The position numbers were made by a program, and so were the translations under genes. Below the pieces are notes generated by a model, which saw only the letters and a list, made by a program, of their open reading frames with translations, was not told the DNA's origin and did no database searches. Of a stretch of 64,000 bases of DNA, positions 57,924 through 64,000 are shown in pieces; within the stretch, counting starts at the first letter, position 1; the number at the start of each line of letters is the position of its first letter. Source of the DNA: Rhodoferax sp. Lineage in GTDB: Bacteria; Pseudomonadota; Gammaproteobacteria; Burkholderiales; Burkholderiaceae_C. Location: NCBI GenBank assembly GCA_031291305.1, contig JARLJH010000054.1, forward strand, positions 1 to 64,000, given 5' to 3'.

Positions 57924-57936
57924 CCACCGTTCGGTT

Positions 57937-58013
57937 GGGGCGTTAGCTCAGTTGGTTAGAGCAGAGGACTCATAATCCTTTGGTCCACAGTTCAAGTCTG
58001 TGACGCCCTACCA
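57937..58013 (+). tRNA. tRNA with CAU anticodon (tRNA-Met or tRNA-Ile2)
   Basis: The 77-base cloverleaf has acceptor GGGGCGT/ACGCCCT, anticodon loop CTCATAA (CAU), T-loop TTCAAGT and encoded CCA. The D-arm, loop and T-loop resemble E. coli tRNA-Ile2 (TTAGCTCAG, TTCAAGTC) more than elongator tRNA-Met, so it may read AUA after lysidine modification. A standard scan would label it Met. Confidence 0.9.
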
Positions 58014-58039
58014 GTTTTTAGGCTATAATTTATAGCTTC

Positions 58040-58116
58040 GCGGCTGTAGCTCAGTTGGATAGAGTACTTGGCTACGAACCAAGGGGTCGTGGGTTCGATT
58101 CCTGCCAGCCGCACCA
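58040..58116 (+). tRNA. tRNA-Arg (anticodon ACG)
   Basis: The 77-base cloverleaf has GCGGCTG/CAGCCGC acceptor, anticodon loop CTACGAA (ACG), T-loop TTCGATT and encoded CCA. It is 26 bases after the first tRNA. Its 3' end marks the border between housekeeping genes and the element to the right, so it is a likely integration site. Confidence 0.95.
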
Positions 58117-58125
58117 ATATAATCA

Positions 58126-58158
58126 AGGGGTTACAGATTTCGGTCTGTAACCCTTTTT
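58126..58158 (+). terminator. Rho-independent terminator after tRNA-Arg
   Basis: A perfect 10-bp stem, GGGTTACAGA (58128-58137) with TCTGTAACCC (58144-58153), is followed by TTTTT. It lies 12 bases after the tRNA. Confidence 0.88.
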
Positions 58159-58251
58159 GGTTTTTGGTCGATTTACCCCTTCCGTGTCCCGCGTGTGTCC
58201 CGATTATCAAAAGGCACAGTCTGCTTCCCCTCCCCCTTCATCCTTCCGGCT

Positions 58252-58722
58252 TCATGCGCGACTGCATATCGCGCTGAAGGGTATCCCCCAAACTCCCGCA
58301 TTTATGGCTGTGATGATTTCGCCTTCTGTAACGGTGCGCGATTTCGATATCAGGCATGGAAAGTCATAACCATCCGCAGCAAATTTTGCAAGAGCTTCGA
58401 TATCCGCAGTTGTTCTTGCGCTGAGGAGGTTTGAATCGTCCTTCCATTCCCGGTTCGCGGCGTACCAGCGATCAAACCTTTCTTGCAGTTCCCTTGCCAG
58501 ATGCCGCGCTTCGATGCGTTGCGCCTTGGATGGATTTAACGGTGGCTGATACGGTTCGTAATATTCCGCCCACCGCGCAAACCGCACATGCCGTATCAAG
58601 CCATAGAGCAGCGTCAAGTATTGGTCGTCGCCATCGGCAGCGTCAATGTATTCCGGGAGCGCCAGTGCATCGCGGGCGGCTTGAATATATCCTTCGTAAG
58701 TATCGCAGTGCAGAGTTTCCAT
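58252..58722 (-). CDS. Hypothetical protein of the integrated element, 156 aa
   Basis: I recognise no family. The protein is soluble and mostly helical, rich in Tyr, Trp and charged residues, with RWAEYYEPYQPPLNPSKAQR in the middle and an Arg-Cys C-terminus. An AGGGAAG ribosome site precedes the ATG at 58722. It is the gene nearest to the tRNA-Arg junction. The 21-bp-phased repeats lie about 80 bases before its start. Confidence 0.6.
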   Translation of the reverse strand: METLHCDTYEGYIQAARDALALPEYIDAADGDDQYLTLLYGLIRHVRFARWAEYYEPYQPPLNPSKAQRIEARHLARELQERFDRWYAANREWKDDSNLLSARTTADIEALAKFAADGYDFPCLISKSRTVTEGEIITAINAGVWGIPFSAICSRA

Positions 58723-59048
58723 ATGCTTCCCTATTTCAGTTGATCGAGCACACAGTATGGCGCATTGGTGAAGGGTTTACAAGGGCTTGCCAGTGTGATA
58801 TAGAAACGTACTAACTACCTGAATGTTAGTATGTTCGGCGAACTTGTTAGTACGTTCAACCGCTTAGTTAGCGGGTTCGACCACTCGGAGCGAGGGGGTG
58901 GGCTGGACCATCGCAAGGCGTCGGGCGTTCGGATGGTGGGCCCACGTAGAGCAACTGCCAAAAATTGGTGACCTACACACGTTTTCCTAGACAAAGCGAA
59001 ACTGCCGCCTATACTTCATTGTCAATAAATTAGAAATAGGGTCAGATT
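58723..59048. other. Divergent control region of the element
   Basis: About 325 bases without a gene lie between the 156-aa gene (minus) and the 342-aa gene (plus). They hold the phased repeats and, at 58899-58945, an imperfect GC-rich inverted repeat (GTGGGC...CCATC with GATGG...GCCCAC). The plus gene has a weak GGGTCAG ribosome site. The region may be an operator or replication origin. Confidence 0.5.
58804..58887. repeat. 12-bp repeats phased at 21 bp (iteron-like)
   Basis: Three direct copies start at 58825 (GTTAGTATGTTC), 58846 (GTTAGTACGTTC) and 58867 (GTTAGCGGGTTC). A fourth, inverted copy occupies 58804-58815 (AAACGTACTAAC). All four starts are exactly 21 bases apart, two turns of the helix, so a protein could bind all sites on one face. 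They lie between two divergent genes of the element. Confidence 0.75.
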
Positions 59049-60077
59049 ATGCGTAATAGTATTTATGCACTTATCGTATTCAGCGCTGCGGTTTCCATGC
59101 AACACTCTTACGCAAATAACAGTAAATATCCGTCAAGCGATATATACGCAATTAGTGGCGAGGCCACAATATTTCTGGGGCCAAACGTTAGTCCGTTGAA
59201 GAAATGCAATGGGCAAAGGTTTGGAGTCGAGACCAGCGGCGCTGTTGACGCAATGCACTTTCGAGACCTTTGCTACGTATTAAAGGGGGCAGGCAAAGTG
59301 CGGATCACCGACCCCAACACGGGGAAATCGTTTTATATGAATCTTTCTGATTTTAAGCCCGCGCCAATCACACCGCCTGAAATTGTGCAGGAGGCGATCA
59401 AATCAGCTAAAGTTCAGGTAGAAAAAAAAGTAATATCAAAATCTGCCAAGGTTCCGATAGCCAAACAGAAAGTTGCACAAACTCCGGTTCCGGTCGCCGA
59501 ACAACAGGTAGCGAAGCTACCAGAAGAGGACAGCCCTTGGCGATGGTTCAAGAAACAGCCAGAAAGCTATATCTTTTTATCCGAAGCGCCAAGCATCGAA
59601 AAGGGTTGTGAGGGGCAGAACGAAGCAAGCGAGCAAAATCTAGTTCTGGATAAGTGGATATGGATTCGTCACCTATGCTACGTAGTAGACAAATCGGGCA
59701 AGGTTAAAGTTACCGACCCTGCCAAAATGATGTTCTTCGATACGTTCACGCTGAATGCATCAGACTTCACGCGTATACCAACCAACGCGGAACAGGCGCA
59801 GATCGAGCAGCAACAGCGAGCAAACCAATGGGCGCAGAATATCCGATCTGCACAGCAGCAAAATAACGAACGCGCCGCATACCAACCCACGTGGCAACCC
59901 AGACAAAACACTTACCAAAACTTTGATCAAGAAAACCAAATGGCCGACCTGCAAGCAAGGCAGCGCCAACTGGAAATACAACAACAGGAGGCAGACGCAG
60001 AAAACCGGATGCGGCTGCAGCGCATCCAGGACGATTACGATGCCCAACAACTACATCGTGACATTTGGCAGCAATGA
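59049..60077 (+). CDS. Secreted protein with two internal repeats and a Gln-rich coil
   Basis: The 342-residue protein of no known family has a signal peptide (about 1-23, ending SYANN). Two related modules follow, about residues 30-112 and 175-240. Each has an IFL start, a cysteine (KKCNGQ / KGCEGQ), an RDLCYVL / RHLCYVV core, GKVRITDP / GKVKVTDP, and a terminal SDF. The linker is rich in Lys, Val and Pro, and the C-terminal 90 residues are Gln/Asn-rich coiled coil. It looks periplasmic or surface-bound; the function is unknown. Confidence 0.65.
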   Translation: MRNSIYALIVFSAAVSMQHSYANNSKYPSSDIYAISGEATIFLGPNVSPLKKCNGQRFGVETSGAVDAMHFRDLCYVLKGAGKVRITDPNTGKSFYMNLSDFKPAPITPPEIVQEAIKSAKVQVEKKVISKSAKVPIAKQKVAQTPVPVAEQQVAKLPEEDSPWRWFKKQPESYIFLSEAPSIEKGCEGQNEASEQNLVLDKWIWIRHLCYVVDKSGKVKVTDPAKMMFFDTFTLNASDFTRIPTNAEQAQIEQQQRANQWAQNIRSAQQQNNERAAYQPTWQPRQNTYQNFDQENQMADLQARQRQLEIQQQEADAENRMRLQRIQDDYDAQQLHRDIWQQ

Positions 60078-60137
60078 AAACAGCGGGACACATGTGGCAC
60101 CTATCATGCACACCATAAATCATATATACATAACTAC

Positions 60138-60569
60138 ATGACTACCCAATTTGGCGATAAATTAGTTGATGAGGGAAATGAATATTCCATCAAACCGTTC
60201 CCGTTGAATGACCTTGCCGGAACCTGGAATACGGTCATCGTTGACGGCGAAGAAGTGCCACGGTTTCGCGCTTCCAGTTCCGCATGCTGGCGTGGCTACA
60301 TCGCAACTTGGACCATTGAAGACGGCAAACTCTACCTGACAAATTTTGCTGCCAAAGATAGGAACCGCGCCGATCTAACCATGCACGATGTGTTTGGTGC
60401 AGATCGCCTGTTTGCAATCTGGTTTACTGGTGAGTTGTCTAGTCCATTCGGCAATCGAATATCTGGAAGGTATGAACCGATGTTCGAGCAGAATAATGTT
60501 TGGCAGTTTGAAAAAGGCGTGCTCCTACAGCGCTTCGTCCGCAACAATCACGCCCCTGCCGCAATCTAG
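60138..60569 (+). CDS. Hypothetical protein, 143 aa
   Basis: No family is recognised. It is a compact, aromatic-rich, probably beta-type soluble protein (ACWRGYIATWTIEDGKLYL near residue 48, NVWQFEKGVLLQRFV near the end). It follows the 342-residue gene by 60 bases on the same strand and may be co-expressed with it. It converges with the minus-strand genes to its right. Confidence 0.6.
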   Translation: MTTQFGDKLVDEGNEYSIKPFPLNDLAGTWNTVIVDGEEVPRFRASSSACWRGYIATWTIEDGKLYLTNFAAKDRNRADLTMHDVFGADRLFAIWFTGELSSPFGNRISGRYEPMFEQNNVWQFEKGVLLQRFVRNNHAPAAI

Positions 60570-60640
60570 GATTACCACTGGCAACACGAGATAAACGGCA
60601 AGAGTCAGTAGCAGGCAATGACAATAGCGTGCCCTCCCGA

Positions 60641-61243
60641 CTATACCTCGCCGGTAATTTTCCGCATGTGGTCAATGAACGGTAGCCAGTCTTCATAATA
60701 CCATTCGATAAGCGCGGCCTTATATTCGGTCCACCGTTCCGACCATTTCGCCTTCCCGGTCAAATGTGCCGTCCGCTGGTCAATACCATGCAGGGCGCGG
60801 CTGTATGCGGAAACGATACGTTCAAACTCATGGCGGTACTGTCTACTAGGGTCAATGCTCAACATTTCCAGCGCCGCGCATGCGGGGTAAATTCGGTCGC
60901 CGGTTTCAGGTACCCACGCCGTGACAAGCGTGCACCATTCTTTATATTCAGGGGCGGGCCATTCCCGCATGACGGTGGAGTATTCAAGTCGGGCATGCAA
61001 TACCCGCGCCGCCTCCGCTACATGGTCTCGTGCATGGAGTAGCGCCATATCAGGCAGGGCTACTGATATTTCATATTCTCGCGTCGCTCGCCCAACGTGT
61101 TCATGAGTGCCGCCGTAGGCAAAATATGCGTGCTGGAATGCTCTACCTTTGAAATTAGGCGACCATGCACGGGGTTTTCCGTCCAGTCTGGCTATGATGG
61201 CTTTAGCTGCATCAGTGGCGATCTTCGTTGAATCGATTGTCAT
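60641..61243 (-). CDS. Hypothetical protein of the primase operon, 200 aa
   Basis: No family is recognised. It is a helical soluble protein with many Trp, Tyr and Arg residues and a C-terminal EWYYEDWLPFIDHMRKI. A strong AGGAG ribosome site precedes the ATG at 61243. It is the third gene in the leftward run that starts with the primase. It shows general likeness in size and composition to the 156-residue protein, but I see no clear homology between them. Confidence 0.6.
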   Translation of the reverse strand: MTIDSTKIATDAAKAIIARLDGKPRAWSPNFKGRAFQHAYFAYGGTHEHVGRATREYEISVALPDMALLHARDHVAEAARVLHARLEYSTVMREWPAPEYKEWCTLVTAWVPETGDRIYPACAALEMLSIDPSRQYRHEFERIVSAYSRALHGIDQRTAHLTGKAKWSERWTEYKAALIEWYYEDWLPFIDHMRKITGEV

Positions 61244-61301
61244 TTAAAATTCTCCTATATGAATGGTGTTGCAGTTGGTTACCTGTCTTTGCGTAGTGGG
61301 G

Positions 61302-61667
61302 TCAATCAGGCGGGGGAACCCAGTACCGCAAATTCCGGCCTGCTACTGACCAGTCGCGCCGGGGGAGAAAACCATTGACACGCAGCGCGGCACCTATCAT
61401 GCGGACGGCGGGCCGGTCTCGGTATCTCCCGGCGAACTTCGTCAATAGCTCCTCTGTCGTGTATCTGCGCTGCCGCGCCGCTGGGGGTATTGAGCTATAC
61501 CACTCGCGGATTAAAACGGCGTAGTCGGTCTGTATTCGGTTCCGTGCGGCGGTTTTCCGCTGTTGGATAGCGTCATCCTGTTTTGCTGCGATGGCTTGGG
61601 CTTCGATTTGTTGCCGAAGCTGGCCCATGATCTCGCGCATGCGTGGGGCCAATTGCGGTGGCGGCAT
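61302..61667 (-). CDS. Hypothetical protein next to the primase, 121 aa
   Basis: The ATG at 61667 is preceded by a good GGAG ribosome site, so I prefer it over the GTG at 61748, which would run through the inverted repeat. The protein has a charged coiled N-terminal half and a basic C-terminal half (TEELLTKFAGRYRDRPAVRM) that could be a small winged-helix DNA-binding domain. It lies directly after the primase gene. Confidence 0.6.
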   Translation of the reverse strand: MPPPQLAPRMREIMGQLRQQIEAQAIAAKQDDAIQQRKTAARNRIQTDYAVLIREWYSSIPPAARQRRYTTEELLTKFAGRYRDRPAVRMIGAALRVNGFLPRRDWSVAGRNLRYWVPPPD

Positions 61668-61704
61668 GTCTGTTTCTCCATATTCATCATCGTTATTCGG
61701 TAAA

Positions 61705-61810
61705 AGTGGTGGACAGTGGTGGAGTTTGGGGTTTTTCAATGTTTTCACACAAGGAAATTTTTATAGAGAAAAACCCCAAAAAAGCCCCAACTCCACCACT
61801 GTCCACCACT
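61705..61810. repeat. Long inverted repeat beside the primase gene
   Basis: Arms at 61705-61737 and 61768-61810 share a perfect 22-base outer block and an 11-base inner block; the right arm carries about 10 extra bases. Each arm contains two GTGGTGGA units. The spacer is AT-rich. It lies between the primase stop and the next gene start, so it could be a replication structure, an attenuator or a mobile hairpin. Confidence 0.75.
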
Positions 61811-61829
61811 CCATGAACAAATTACGCCG

Positions 61830-64000
61830 CTATCGCTTCGCCATACCTCTGTAGTATGCGCCTTGATTATTGGCCCCTTTGCTGCATCCCCGGTCCTTCA
61901 GTTTCTGCGAAAAAGTTTGGTTGCTAATTTGGCGGTGCCCATTGTTGAACGACCAGTTTTTGTAACTTGCATACGCTTCGCCAGCACGGATTTGTAGGTC
62001 AGCGCCAATGGTGCACTCGTCGTCAATCCAATGCTGCACTAAATCCATATCGGACTTGTACGCTTCGATCTGCCGGACAATCTCCGTTGGGCGGTCGAGT
62101 CCTCGCCGTTGCCATTCGATGCATCCGGCTATAAGCCAGTTCAGGATGCCGGGGCGTTCATTGCACAAAAGTTCCGGCAGGTGTTTGTTCTGCTCGCTTG
62201 GTAAAAATTTGTGGTCAAAGCCGATCATTACCAGCCGCCGCCATATACCGTAGTCGTTGCCGCGAATGACCGGACGATGATTGCCAGCTAACCAAAGTTT
62301 GAACAGCGGAACGAAGTCGAACGGTGCGCCGTGCAAGACTCTGGCAGTCATGGCATCCCCGCCCGTAAGCTGTTTCACCATTGCTTCCGCAAGCCGCTGC
62401 CCTTCTTCGGTCTCATTCGCGGCGACGAATCGCGGGCCTGCCAACCGGGCAATTTCAGGTGTTGGCCCGGAGGCGTTAATGTTGGATTTCGCCATCAACA
62501 CTTCAGGTGAGGTCTGTATGCCATAACTACCGGCAATTTCGCGCAATACATTTAATACGGTTGATTTACCGTTAGCGCCGCTACCATACAAGAAGAACAA
62601 ACATTGCTCCGACGTGCTCCCGGTTATCGAATACCCCGCCGACCGCTGAAAGAAAGCCACTACTTCCGGGTTTTCATTAAGCACTGTATTGATCGTAGCT
62701 TCCCAAACCGGACAGGTTGCCCCGGCGACATACTCAACATTCATGCGGCGTGTAATCAAGTCATCGGCAGTCGCTGGCCGGAATTCGCCAGACCGCAGAT
62801 CAACGACGCCATTTAGCACACCGATTAAAAACGGGTTGGCGTCTAGTTCGCTCGCTGCAACTGGAATTCCAGCGCATGATTTCATCAACTCGATTGCAGC
62901 CGCTATTCTGGAAAGCGACAGGCTATTGCTCGCATGCTGCGCAAGACGCTTCGCATCGCCGGTATGACTTTCCTGCTTGGCCTCGTCATATATGCCACGC
63001 ATAACGCCCGTGGCGTACTGCACCACGCCGCCACGGCCATCCCAGCGCCAGTGCATGTCATCCCAAACCAGCCATCCCGCCAAGTCCTTGCACCAGCGTA
63101 GCCGCCCCGCAGCGGCCCTTACAATACGATCTGCGTTGCCAGCGTCGTTAAGGTCTTGCAGTTTGCCGGACGGGGCATTGAGTGCTGAAGCTGCTGCTAC
63201 GGCGACCCGCCCCAACTGTATTGGCGATGTGATTTTCCCTTTGTGTGTGCAACCGTCGCACCCAGTGGGATTATGCTGGCCAAAGAACTGGCAGGTAGTC
63301 GGCCCCGCGTTCCATGTGTCGAGTTTCTGCTGGGTTTCGGCATTGCTATACTGCGGACTTTTCCCGCTCCAGACATGGGCTATCGCTTCGCCGCCTTCGC
63401 AATGCTTCACGATTCCGATGACGCCACGCCACGTATCGTATCCATCACCACCATTCTCGCGCACGCGGGCGATTTGCTGGCATCGGTCTGCAATCAAGTT
63501 CGCGTCGATTGGCGCATCTGGGTAAGCGCGTGCCGTCATGTGCCCGGTAAGATCGCTATTCATACCGTCTGTATATGCAGTAACGTGCTCAATACATACA
63601 TCGTAGTTGGCGACGATGTTGCTTAGTATGGCAATGAATTCCGAAGGTGTATGCGATACTGCCTTGTTCCCGATTGCCTTGACCTCTTTAAGTGCATCAG
63701 GGTTCTTTTTGTTGTGACTACCTACCGGGCGCAATATCGACGCCATGTCAGCGGTGCGCGACGGATCGGCCCGCACGCCAAACTTTTTTAGCACGGCCTT
63801 CAAGGTAACAGCCTGTACCTTCCATACGTCTGGCGGGATGGCTTCGGTCAACGGCCAGTAGGCATGCAAACCATTGCCAGACGATACCAGCACAGGGACA
63901 GGAAAGCTGGTTAGTTTGCAGAAGTTGGATATGGCTATTGCCGCGTCTCGTTTTGTGACGTAGCCTTTACCTTCCGCCGCTTTTGCAGGCCCACAGTCCA
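61830..64000 (-). CDS. D5-type phage primase-helicase (partial, cut by window edge)
   Basis: The open frame continues to the right window edge with no in-frame stop, so the N-terminus is missing (723 residues seen). SGNGLHAYWPL belongs to a primase-polymerase-like domain. A PriCT-type segment and a CDGC zinc-like pair follow, then the D5_N region and an SF3 helicase with Walker A GSGANGKST and motif C LWLAGNH. A C-terminal winged-helix part ends the protein. Such proteins start replication of phages, plasmids and phage satellites. It leads a leftward gene run. Confidence 0.88.
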   Translation of the reverse strand, partial: DCGPAKAAEGKGYVTKRDAAIAISNFCKLTSFPVPVLVSSGNGLHAYWPLTEAIPPDVWKVQAVTLKAVLKKFGVRADPSRTADMASILRPVGSHNKKNPDALKEVKAIGNKAVSHTPSEFIAILSNIVANYDVCIEHVTAYTDGMNSDLTGHMTARAYPDAPIDANLIADRCQQIARVRENGGDGYDTWRGVIGIVKHCEGGEAIAHVWSGKSPQYSNAETQQKLDTWNAGPTTCQFFGQHNPTGCDGCTHKGKITSPIQLGRVAVAAASALNAPSGKLQDLNDAGNADRIVRAAAGRLRWCKDLAGWLVWDDMHWRWDGRGGVVQYATGVMRGIYDEAKQESHTGDAKRLAQHASNSLSLSRIAAAIELMKSCAGIPVAASELDANPFLIGVLNGVVDLRSGEFRPATADDLITRRMNVEYVAGATCPVWEATINTVLNENPEVVAFFQRSAGYSITGSTSEQCLFFLYGSGANGKSTVLNVLREIAGSYGIQTSPEVLMAKSNINASGPTPEIARLAGPRFVAANETEEGQRLAEAMVKQLTGGDAMTARVLHGAPFDFVPLFKLWLAGNHRPVIRGNDYGIWRRLVMIGFDHKFLPSEQNKHLPELLCNERPGILNWLIAGCIEWQRRGLDRPTEIVRQIEAYKSDMDLVQHWIDDECTIGADLQIRAGEAYASYKNWSFNNGHRQISNQTFSQKLKDRGCSKGANNQGAYYRGMAKR

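Larger units (their letters stand above)
58117..64000. mobile_element. Left part of an integrated phage-like element at tRNA-Arg
   Basis: From the 3' end of tRNA-Arg onward no housekeeping gene appears. Contents are unknown small genes, a secreted protein, repeats and a D5-type primase. tRNA 3' ends are classic integration sites. No integrase, capsid gene or second attachment site lies in the window, so the type (prophage, satellite or integrated plasmid) stays open. Confidence 0.65.

Noticed and set aside
58014-58039. Inter-tRNA palindrome as a terminator
   Set aside because: No T-run follows the stem and the second tRNA begins immediately. The real terminator lies after tRNA-Arg.
61668-61748. 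N-terminal extension of the protein beside the primase from a GTG at 61748
   Set aside because: No ribosome site before the GTG, the extension is encoded by an arm of the inverted repeat, and the ATG at 61667 has a good GGAG site.

Overview
The window is a chromosomal segment of a betaproteobacterium, most likely family Comamonadaceae (Rhodoferax/Polaromonas type). Gene order supports this: ppc next to hemCDXY, rne divergent from rluC, an aa3 oxidase cluster with heme A genes, pilBCD-coaE-zapD-yacG, and lolB-ispE-tRNA-Gln-prs-rplY-pth. So do many short AT-rich palindromic mini-repeats of the kind known from this family. The assignment rests on gene content and order; no database search was run.

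Layout. 1-2900 is an accessory-looking stretch: a WYL-domain regulator, a 44-residue membrane peptide, an AT-richer 278-residue protein of unknown function, then about 490 bases of decayed DNA. 2900-11200 holds ppc (minus) and the porphyrin operon hemC-hemD-hemX-hemY (plus), followed by a protein with a degenerate GGDEF domain. 11240-19200 has rne, then rluC, a HAD phosphatase, a small Rieske protein and an SppA-type protease as an overlapping run, then an RsmI-like methylase and maf. 19400-21900 has a GNAT acetyltransferase, a MoxR ATPase and a diheme cytochrome c preceded by a perfect FNR/ANR box.

21900-30230 is the cytochrome c oxidase and assembly cluster: subunits II, I and III, Cox11, SURF1, a SCO-like protein, heme A synthase, heme O synthase and four small membrane proteins. 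30260-38300 carries yacG-zapD-coaE-pilD-pilC-pilB and ftsY on the minus strand. 38300-43250 carries an M16 peptidase pair, rsmD, coaD, a universal stress protein and a ferredoxin. 43300-49500 is minus strand: pth, rplY, prs, tRNA-Gln, ispE, lolB and a TPR protein. 49560-57910 is the genome-maintenance block mutM, a dynamin-like GTPase, mutY, rapZ, recN, nadK and hrcA, followed by two tRNA genes.

From the 3' end of tRNA-Arg(ACG) at 58116 to the window edge the gene content changes completely. There are unrecognised small proteins, a secreted protein with two internal repeats, and a large D5-type primase-helicase cut by the window end. Two structured non-coding regions stand out here: a 21-bp-phased set of 12-bp repeats (58804-58878) and a long inverted repeat beside the primase (61705-61810). 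I read this as the left part of a mobile element, a prophage or phage satellite, integrated at the tRNA gene. It is the least explained part of the window. A second theme is the mini-repeat family, which occurs between genes, inside conserved genes (hemD, sppA, recN, nadK) and apparently inside secretion signals.
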